From NCBI GenBank assembly GCA_963693285.1, contig OY848921.1, positions 2,433,646-2,497,645 on the forward strand: a DNA stretch of 64,000 nt, given 5' to 3'. Positions 1-10,700 of the stretch are shown here, one piece after another. Position 1 is the first letter of the stretch. Every line of letters begins with the position of its first letter. This stretch comes from Xestospongia muta. Its lineage: Eukaryota > Porifera > Demospongiae > Haplosclerida > Petrosiidae. The notes under the pieces were generated by a model. It worked only from the letters and a program-made list of their open reading frames with translations, ran no database searches and had not been told where the DNA came from. A program made the position numbers and the translations under genes.

Positions 1-1787
1 CAAAAGAATGCTCGCTCAAACAATAAAGAGTAGACTCTGGCCTACTATATCTACATCCACTATGCCTCATAATGATGAAAGTGATTCATCATCTGATGAG
101 GATGAAGTCACCTCAATTTGTACTCATAAGTCTCCACCTCCACCACTATCAGCAATCGCAAATGAGATAGTGAAAATCTTACCTACTGTAGATGAGTCAC
201 CTGAGCTTTATAATACCCACTGGATATGCTGTATTGACTCTGGTGGACATCCAGCATTCCTGGACATAGTTCCAGCATTGCTACGATATAATCCAGTCAG
301 TATACTCACACAAAAGCTAAACGAGAAGCTTGATGACCAACCTAAATTCTATTTTAAATTCAAAGGTCAACAACTTGGCGTACCAGTGGAGCGACAGATT
401 ACCAATTTACAACTGCTTGAGTATTCCTTTCGTTCACTAGCATCCATAGATCAGACTGACTTGCACAAAATTCATATTGAGTTTTCACATCCTAAGCCTT
501 CCCTTCTTGTTCTTGGTACGTTTTTTGACAAAGTAGATGAATGCATGGACGAATCTTTGGACAAAAAGAATGCTCGTTTGTCGTCTACTTTAAAGCATTT
601 TCGAGATGTGCGTGTGAATTATTGTGAAAGGGAAAAGCAGATAATATTTCCTGTCAACACAATGGCCAGAGGTGAGTTCGAAAGAAAGATTGCAGCGACA
701 ATTCGTAGAATTGTACACCAATCTTACATTGAAGCAGAAATTCCAGTGCGATGGTACTTGTTTCAGCTAGAGCTACAAAATCTTCAGAAGACTACTAAGT
801 CAATGGTTGTCAGTAAAAGTGAATGCTTGAGAATTGGATTTGGACTGAAGATGAAACAGAGAGATGTGGAAGCCTCGTTAATGTACTACCACGATATCAC
901 CAGTTTATTGTATTTTCCACATGTGTTACCTAATGTGGTATTTCTACATCCACAGCCTCTGTTTAATAAGCTATCAGAATTGATTAGCATCTCTTTTGCT
1001 GATGCTGTCACTCTTTTAAGTGAAATGAATGTTGTTCTTCCTTCGAATGCTCATTACCAACTTAAATATGACGGCACCTTTATGCGTGAGTTACTTAATT
1101 GCCTTTCAGATGGATTCATACCAGATTTCACAGCAGATGATTTCTTAAAGCTCATGGATGATAGATTTATCATTGCTCCTTTGCCTCAAAAGGGAAATTT
1201 TTTTCTACCTTCTGTACTACCTACAACATCTCATTTGGATAATATTAGGGGCCCTTTTCTGAAACAGCTTGATTCTTTTGTTTTGACATGGAATATGAAA
1301 CCAATCCCACAAGGTCTCTTTCCTGCTTTGATAGTTAGTCTCCTCAAGCGACATGCTTCACCTCAATTTTGTCTACATCAACCATCACAATTGGATGAAA
1401 TACCAGAGGAATCAATCCAGTTTCGTAATGCCATTCAGTTATCATGTATTGGTCCTGGTGGAGCTGTTTTACTAGTAGACTCGATTTATTGGTTGGAGAT
1501 ATATTATAGTGGCCGTCCAGTAAAGTGCTCTGCTATTAAAATTGCCATTCTGGAAAACCTCGGTGATGTAGTCAAAAAATTTCAATATAAGCCAATTCTT
1601 TCATTGCCACAGGAACGTTTTCTTTGTTCCATTTGTCTGCCTCCATCAAACCATCTTTGTCGTCCAGATGAAGACAGAGAGATACTGACTTGTTGTAGAG
1701 ATTCCAGACTAACATGGGACATTGATCCATCACGACAGTTACCATGGATTGAAAATAATGCTGCTACCAAAGATGCTAAACTACCAG
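1..1787 (+). CDS. Gene A exon: first Roc-COR module (P-loop upstream of window)
   Basis: The frame is open from base 2, so the exon or an upstream one continues left; the ATG at 8 need not be the start. About residue 77 (counting from that ATG) is DSGGH, the Roc switch-II/G3 motif (DxxG). Near residue 175 is GTFFDK, in the G4 position where canonical Roc proteins have a THxD-like motif. From about residue 245 comes a COR-like stretch starting EIPVRWYLF, followed by hydrophobic text resembling the second module (compare SLLYFPHVLPNVVFLHP with ILYYPENVTELVFIDP at about 8030). A serine/acid-rich linker (residues 24-36) precedes G3. The exon ends CCA G|GTTAGT. No P-loop is visible, so whether this module binds nucleotide cannot be judged here. 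Confidence 0.75.
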
Positions 1788-4700
1788 GTTAGTCAATGTA
1801 TCCATGTTTTTTTGTACAGTACTAGCATTAAAGCATCGTTGCATTTTTTTATATACTTCACTTTAATTATGATAGTTTTAATTATAAGTACAATTTCTAT
1901 ATTGAGAAAAAGACATCATATCATGATATGATTATTGATAATGATTCACCTTATAACTTTATTATCATTAAATATTTGAAAAAACATATTGACTCTCTTC
2001 TTCTGTAGTTTTAAGCCAAATATTTTTAAGTAACATAAAATAATAACGAAATAACAATTAAAAATCAAAACTAGAGTTCAGAGTTCATAATAGATAATAA
2101 ATTTACATGCTATGTAGGTAGTTGACAACAGTTAGAATGACTTACACAACGACCATGGCACTTGAATGCATTGGCAAACCCATTAGCACTTGCCCCACCA
2201 TCTGCTACCAGCATTGTTTTGCATAAAATAAAGTTTTCATACAATCTTATTGTCTAATGCCTATGGCAATTGCAAACAAAGTAATATCACTACTGTAGTG
2301 AGGGTTCTGCACTTTAGTGCTTTTCATTACCAGATTGCCTTGCATGTAGGTCTAATATAATACAACTTGATCAAACATTCTTTTATTGTACTTGGTCATG
2401 GTGTTGTCAAGTATTCAGTCTGTCAGTCTTATTTGTTGTTATAAGGAAAGCAACCAGTAAAGTAGACTGGCATAGATTGTTTGCATTAATTTATCTTTGT
2501 GAGTTGCAACTCCATGCCATTTTTAGTCAAGTTGAGTAACAAATGCTACAAAGAATCAACACTTTTGATGCCAGATCTCATTCCCTTCTTAATTAGACTT
2601 GATTTATGTTTGTATAACACACATATATATATATATTTATTTGCTTATCAGTGCAAATCCATTCATCTTTTGCTAATAATGCATGACATGGTTTTAATTA
2701 TTTTTCCACCTGTCATGCTTCATATGCCAGGCAGTCCTAACATTGGTTTGAGCATGTGGTATCTAAGTATGTGTTTGTATGTCAAATTGTATCACTTTTT
2801 ATATCGTTGTATGTAGAATGAGAATGTAACTATATATCAAACTGTTGTGTACATACAACAGCATTATTTGTTGTAAATAGTTTCTTTTATGAAACATAAA
2901 TAGTAAATAATAACAAGAATCAATTCTTTAAATCTTTATAATAATATTTTAATACAGATCTAAATATCATACTAAAGATGGAACCACATTTTGTAGATTT
3001 GGTCGGTTTGATGACAGACATTGATTACGATTGGAATAAGATTGGTGTTGCATTGGAAGTGGAAAATCATGTTTTAAGTAGTTTGCATCAAAGTAATGAC
3101 GATAACATGGCCAAACTCATCACTGTATTAGAAACGTGGATGGATACATGTCCAGTAGGTAGCTGTACTTGGTATATTGTTGTGACTGCAGTGGAAGGTC
3201 CGATAGTTAAACGTCCTTCTATAGCGATGAAGATCCGACAGTTTTTAGCCAAACCTGAGGTACAGTCAAAGTATGGAGTAACTTTGCCATTGATTACAGA
3301 AAGTGTTACTAGTGAAAACAAGACAGAATTAGGTCAGTATTGATGAGTATTAAAATTCAATGGTCTTTTCTATGCTTATATCATATTATGTATATTGTTC
3401 AACTGTTGTATAATTCTACAAATACCAAAAAATAACTTTTGGAAATTGTTATTGTTGCTATCATTTCTTGTAACTATATTTTGACCACTTTTTCCATTTG
3501 ATTAGACTTCTTTCTTATCTGTTGCAAGAATTTCAATAAATTTAAGTTTAAAATTATCACAACTCACATGCAATTCCTATTAACGATTATACAGTGAAAT
3601 TAAACCAACAAATTTGTACTCTTAGCTTCCTTCACAGCTCAAAGAGAAGATCATACTCCAAAACAACTGTTAATGTTAATTTTTTAAATAAGCCTATAAA
3701 AATATTTACCTACAAAATTTACAATTAAACTTCCAACATGCTTCTCTACCTGACACATGAACTTGCCAAGTTTTCCTAAAGATTATTTATTTTAGAGTCC
3801 TTCAAGAATAAAAGTAATGATTACAACAGAGCTTTAAAATAGCCTTTCAAAAGATTAGCTTTTTTGTTTGTCTTGTAGTCAATATAGACCTTGAAATTTT
3901 ATAGCATTATAGCTTTATTAAAGGAAATCTGATGATTTAGTGATAATAACAACATTATATGCACTAAAGTTAAAGGGGTGTTTAATTATCTGGAAAAATT
4001 CCCCCTTAGATCAAAAAACCACTCCTTGCTAGGTAATTATTTTTCATCATTTTGTCCTCACAGAAACTCTTAATGTGGAAGAAAGTATAGATTTGACTAA
4101 TACTGCTAATCTCCAGACCACTGGTGAGCTTTAAAATTCATCATTATAATTAAATTGTTAATTATGCGTTTCTAATAGAGTAAATTGTCCTTACATTACA
4201 TCACTGAAGAAGTAAAATTTAAATTCATTAGCACTTGCTTGTTGCTTACTTTCTGCCATTTTGTGTGAGTAGCAAAAAGCAGTCAACTGTTCTTATAGTT
4301 TTTACATGATCATGTAAACAGTTTCAACCAGGAGAATTAGAAAAAGATATGACTGATTAAATTAGCAGACAATGCTCTTAAGGGTTATGTTATGATAACT
4401 TGTACATTTAATAGTGATTGTGTAATTATGTTTTCAGATGTGTTCCTAATTTATGTTGGTACACCTGACAAGAATGTATAATTAAACCCTCATCTCACTT
4501 GAGAGTGGGTTAGAATAATCTTAGCTGTCAGCCTGTCACTCTTTAATTCTTGGTAAATTATCCATGGACTGACTCACATACTATGTCATGTACTTGTCAC
4601 ATGACATACAGACTATATATAGCACTAAATATATTTTGCATTAAGGAAATAGTGGATTAGCAGAAAAATGACTAACAAGAATCATATCCTTGTTATAGTT

Positions 4701-7700
4701 TGGTTTATGGATATATTATAATACTTTGCATTGGATTTTGGTCTATTACATACATTGACAAATATTATGTTCATTTTAAATCATTTCTTGTAGATGATCA
4801 AGAAGATCTTGTTAAAGTTACTGAAGCTCAGAAAATAGGTTAGTTACTGTTATGACTTTTGTACTGTTTATATATAGCAAAAGCAATGGTTGGTCAATAA
4901 CTTATACATAGAGCTTATGTTTACTTCAAAATTTATGCAAACCTTAGCACTATATATATTTTGCATTAAGGAAATGGGTGGATTAGCAGAAAAATGACAG
5001 ACAAGAATCATATCCTTGTTATAGTTTGGTTTATGAATATAATATGATACATTGGGTTTTTGGTCTATTACATACATTGACAAATTTTATGTTTATTTTA
5101 AATCATTTCTTGTAGAAGGTCAAGAAGATCTTGTTAAAGTTACTGAACCTCAGAAAATAGGTTAGTTGCTGTTATGAACTTCTGTACTGTTTGTATGAAG
5201 TAAAAACAATGCACATTACATCACACCTTAGGGTAACTCTTTAGGTAAAGCTGAATAGTATAATGTGGAATCAAAAGGTCAATGTTTTCATGCATTTTTC
5301 TCAAATGACAAAAAACATTATACCTAAGTTCCTTGTTACAGGGTAAGGATGTTTTTCTTTGTTTGCAGACAAAAACATGGCTTACTTTATAATGTTCTAA
5401 GAATTAGATTGATTGCACTTCAGTATTATAATTTTGAAAATCAAGTCAGTTTTGATTACATTTTCTCTATTGTGCTATACCTGAATTTATATTCTTACTT
5501 CATTGACACTCAAGAAGACACTGGTGTGTCACAGATAATAGGCTAGATGCCTTTTTGTTTTAGCGTTTGTTTCTTTTTTTCACTGTCTCTAGAATGTTTA
5601 AGTCTAATTGTTACATCTGTGCATTTTACACTATGAATGTACATTACACAAACAACTGCTACTTTTTCATTGCAATGCAAAGACTCTGTCACATATTTGG
5701 TGTGCTCAAACATGTTTTTACATAAAGTCTTAATGCTCCAATGTCTTCTACTTTTTCTATAATCTGTAAATATATCGATAATTGTATAAATCCATATACA
5801 AGTAGCCTAATTTTAACTTGAGGAAAATTGTTAGGCACTACACATACATACCATTACATAACATTACTGTTTTTGTATGCAGCAAAAATAATGCACATCA
5901 CATCACACCTTATGACAAGTAATTCTGAAATCATTTGAACCAAATGACCAGATGTTTTCATGCCTTTTTTCTCATATTTATATGAATTTAGTGTTCCAAT
6001 AAGAAAAAAATCATTAATGAAGTCCCTTGTTATAGGGTAGGGAGGTTTTTCTTGGTTGAAATCCTGGACAAAATGTTGGTTCACTTTCAAATCTTGTAAC
6101 ATTGATTGTGGTTAAAGTATAATTCTGCATATAATAATTGCAATATCAATAAAATTTCCCTACCAAACTAGCTTATGCACTATGGTTTAGGGAAAATCCT
6201 TAAAATTTCAGTTGAATATATAGTGTTTGACAAATGTACATGGTTTTTCTTGATATAAAAATTTGTTCCCAGACAAGCATGATCCTTCATATACTGAAAA
6301 CATTGTAAAAACATTTTTTGAAAATTATATAAAATTTGAAGTCAGTAATATAGCTCTATGTTAACTGTTAGAACATTTTTGCAGCTTGTTTAGGTTTCCT
6401 TGCTGCTTTATGCTTAATTGATTAGCAAATGTTCCAACATTGATAATTTGAATCTTCATTAGATAATGATTTTAAATTTTTTTATTCCTTTAAATACCTA
6501 TGCACCAACTTATAAATGTACATGACTATCAGTTAACAGACTTTGTATATAAATGACTCTTCATAACTTATTGATGTGTCTTTAACTAATAGATGTTTAG
6601 TAACTAAATGATATTATTTATCTTAATAGATTCTCAGCATCTTCGTAAAGCCATCAGGAAAAGTGGAAAGGTCAAAGCCAAGGTTTCTAAAGTTCTTGTG
6701 CAAGGTCCAGCTCGAGTTGGCAAGACCTCAGTAAAATGTCTTATTCTTTCTAAGCTTTACAATAGTATAGTCAGTACTGGTATTGCTGAGCGCCCACAAG
6801 TAGCAGTTGGAGACTTTTCAATGGAACAATTTGGTCAAAGTAGAGAAAAGAGATGGGAATTGGTCACAGATAACAATTTAATTGAAATATTTGCAAATGA
6901 TATTAAGTCTCTTATAGAAAGTGATGATGCTAAAAAGAAAGAACTAGAATACAGCAAGAAAACGCAAGATTTCAGCCATCTTAATAATAGAAGAGAAAAA
7001 ACAGATCACCATATTGACATAGATTTTAATAATAGTGTCTATTACAAAGAAGATAATATTGATCAAGAGGAAGATAGTGAGAATGAAAAGGAGGCTCAGC
7101 ATAAAAGTGTAGAGACACCTGTTCCTAACACCATGTCTTCAACTACTAATATGTCTCCAGATCCCAAACAAGATCCTGGTTTACAATCAACAGAGGAAAG
7201 TGCCAATAATGCAACAGCTCATAGAGATTCTGCAGCAAAGCAGTTGTCAGAAATTCTTAGTGTAGCCTCTACCAGGACTGACAAATTAACATTGTACAAA
7301 GACTGGCTCTACTTTATTGATTCTGGTGGACAAATCCAATTTCAGCAGATCTTACAAGCTTTTATACCATGTGCATCAGTCCTTATGTTAGTTATCAGCC
7401 TAGCTGATGACCTCTCTAGCCAGTCGTCTTCTGAGCTACAATGTCCAGATGGAAAGACATATGTGGTAAGCGAGCACTCACTTTCTATTAAGACTCTCTT
7501 AAAACGTCTTATTAGTATGGTCAATTTCAGCAATCAGCAAGAACATTTGACTAGTGGTGATAAACACCTTACTGCCGCAATTACACCACCAGACAAATTA
7601 AAAGTCATTACTGTTGCTACTCATCGTGACGATTATGATAAGTTCAAACAAAAAAGAGAAACAATTGAAGAGAAAGAGGCTCAACTTAAACAGATTTTTC

Positions 7701-10700
7701 AAGCAGTGGAGGGTAATTTATCATATGAAGACCCTGTTTCTGGAAAAATTCTATCTGAAGTTGATGGCAGAAAAGCATCTGATCCTGAAGACAAGCATGA
7801 TGAAAACCTAAGAAAAGTGATTAAAAGCATTCATTCTGAATTAAGAAAGCAAGCTTTTGAAGTTAATATTCCTTTAAGCTGGTATGCATATGAAATTCTA
7901 CTGCGCAAAAAAGCTAGTGACAGTTGTGGTGTACTACCATTGGAAGAGTGCATATCTTCTGGTATAGACTTAGGGTTAGAAAAAGGAGAAATTCAAAGTG
8001 CATTAAAATTCTTGTATCTCCTTAATTGTATTCTCTACTATCCAGAAAATGTCACTGAATTAGTTTTTATTGATCCTTATAGCCTTATACAAGTGGTCAA
8101 TGAGCTGATGGTTCTTATCTGTAAAATACGCAGTGGAGTGAAAGTCGGTCGAGGACCACATGCTTTACCAGAAATGGCTAAATTTGGTATTATATCTAGT
8201 GATATATTTTCACTAGAAGATCACCTTGAAATGTTTGTAAAAGTTTCCCGCAAATATGTTCATTTTAAATCTCATTTATTTAATATTTTCACACATCTTT
8301 TGATTGCCAAAAAATTGCCTGGTGACAAACCATCAAATGATAAATATTTCATGCCTGTTTTGTTGCCATTAACTGATCCATTGAAGGGAGTTCCATTTGA
8401 GTTTCCTAATAGTAGTCCATTGCTTTTCTATTTTAAGAACGGCGCTCCAGTTGGCCTCTTTTGTGCTATGATTGTCAACCTCCTCTCAAGTGAAGATTAT
8501 GTTACAGATGATGATGGTGACAATGATGGACTTTATGATGACTTTTTATGGGAACTTGATAAATCTACTTCCAAAATGTACTCCAATGCTATTTTATTGC
8601 GAAACTACGATCTCAAGGGACGAGTTGGTTTAGTAGAATCTTCAGATTGGTTTGAGATCCACTGTGAACACCACCAAGATCAGGCTGAAGTCAAAGAAGC
8701 TATCGAAAATGCAATCAATGAAACTAAAAAGAAACGGAACATTGGTGAAGGAATGAAATTGGAAATTGCTTTCTTTTGTCCTTGTGGTGAACAACCTCGT
8801 CACCTTGCAATATTGAAGCAGAAAAATTTTGAGCTTTACTGTAAGTTGCGTATTGGTACTCGTGTTGAAGACACCCAAGGTTTTGGACACATGTCATGGA
8901 TTACTTCTTTGAAGAGCAATCCAGGTAAGTGAATTTACTTTAGTGAAAATATTGCAAATGTTACTTTGTTTTCCTTATAACTGCATACAGGCAAAAGACC
9001 TGAACTACGTCATCTTTTGCATCTGTTAGCTCCAGTTAGTTGTAAATGGTATTTGATTGGAGTTCAGCTTGGAGTAGACTCTAACACCATTAAAAGTTTG
9101 AGTGAATCCAACAAGTCAGAGGAAACTAAACTAGTAGAAATTTTACAGAAATGGACAGAGATGAAACCTACTCCTGTTACTTGGGAGAACATCATTAAGG
9201 TTGTAGGAGGCCCTGTTGTACAGCAACTAAATGTGGCTATCACTATTCAACAATCATTAAAAGAAATTCGAAATGAGTATAGAAGAGTTAAACGGCAACA
9301 AAGTGAGTTTACAACAAATAGATGATAAATGATACCGAATTGTTTAATGTCGAAATAATGTACAAGAGTAATATATTTTGTTAATATGGTATTTGTTATT
9401 TATCACATCTTGGATTCAAATAGCTATTTTAATGTGATTAATAATGATACTACAGAAGTAAATAAAAATTGATATATCTTTTCAATTTCAGGTAATTTCA
9501 CAGACAATTATGAGCAAGTGATAACTGGTAATGACTACACAGATGAAATGAACAGTTTTGCTAAACTATGTAAGCTATTAAAGTTTTAAAGGCAAAAGCA
9601 TTCTATACTGATTTTACTTTATATGTGTAGTTGAAAAGCCAACAAAGCTTGATGTTCTAAAACAGCTAGCGTGTATTGATGCATCATGGCGTGGTATTGG
9701 TTATGATCTTGGTGTAAGTTATAATGACCTTCACAGCTTGGCTCGATCCAACTTGTCTGATCAAACAAAACTCGATGCTGTCCTTCAGAAATGGATAGAA
9801 ATGGATAGTGAAACTACTCCTGTCACTTGGAAAGTGATTCTAGATGTCGTTAAGGGACCACTAGTTCAGAATAATGAATTGGCTATGAAGATATACCAGT
9901 CACTAAAACAAGAAAGTACTGGACAACATAAAGCTACAGGTAGGTAGTACTACAATGAACTACTAGTACAGTATATATAATATGGTTATGAAATAATGAG
10001 AGGTCAAAGGTCTAGAGTATAGGACATTGGTAATGTGTTTTGACATGCTGAATAGAAAGGACCTCCAGAGGATATTGAGTGCGAATACATGTGTGCATAC
10101 GTGGAGTTACAATGTCTGCATGTGTCAATCTTTATTGGCATTTACATGCTTGTATACAGTATGACTTTTTGTATACTTAAGCTAATGTGTTAGATCTATG
10201 GTGGAGCATAAAGTTGTGATATACTATTTTTCTGAATCCTTTGACACAGAGCTTAATGCTAACAATGCCTTCCTGTTCCTTCATAAGTGTGGATTTAAGT
10301 CATGTCAATGGGATGCTCTTACTCCATTTTTACAAATCCCTTTTGATGACAGAAAGAAGCTACTGTCATCTTATGAAGTAAGCAAGAATCTTGACTGGGT
10401 CTTAGAAGAAATGTTAAGTTGCTGGATAAAATACCATTTTAGTCAGCCAACATTAGAAGAGTTGACAAAAGCAGTTGAGGACTGCGGAGAAAAAAATGTT
10501 GCTATTAAAATGAAAAAAGAACTGCAAATGAAAGTTGAAGATACCAACATCGGTAAGCATTTCTATTTTTGTGTATTTGGTTCCTATCTGTCAAATTCAT
10601 AGAAGAGACAACAACTAATGATAACAAGCCTGATGACAAAGAGGCAATTGTTGGTAAGAGATAATTATTATTGAGTATAATAATCTTTTTGTTTTAAAAT

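Larger units (their letters stand above)
4621..5185 (+). repeat. Tandem duplication (period about 322 bp) creating two linker exons
   Basis: Intron plus exon are duplicated: AGCACTAWATATATTTTGCATTAAGG begins near 4621 and again near 4946, and each copy ends in a CATTTCTTGTAG acceptor (4793 and 5115) and a near-identical 45-nt exon. A third, decayed copy of the exon lies at about 5507-5545. Confidence 0.8.

Noticed and set aside
2499..2816. 105-codon plus-strand frame in the first gene A intron
   Set aside because: Chance open frame. No splice links, no family resemblance, amino-acid composition of AT-rich intron.
10198..10249. Start of death-like domain 4 exon at the ATG 10198
   Set aside because: The stretch before 10250 has no counterpart in gene B, and an acceptor CACAG at 10249 gives the conserved start in phase.
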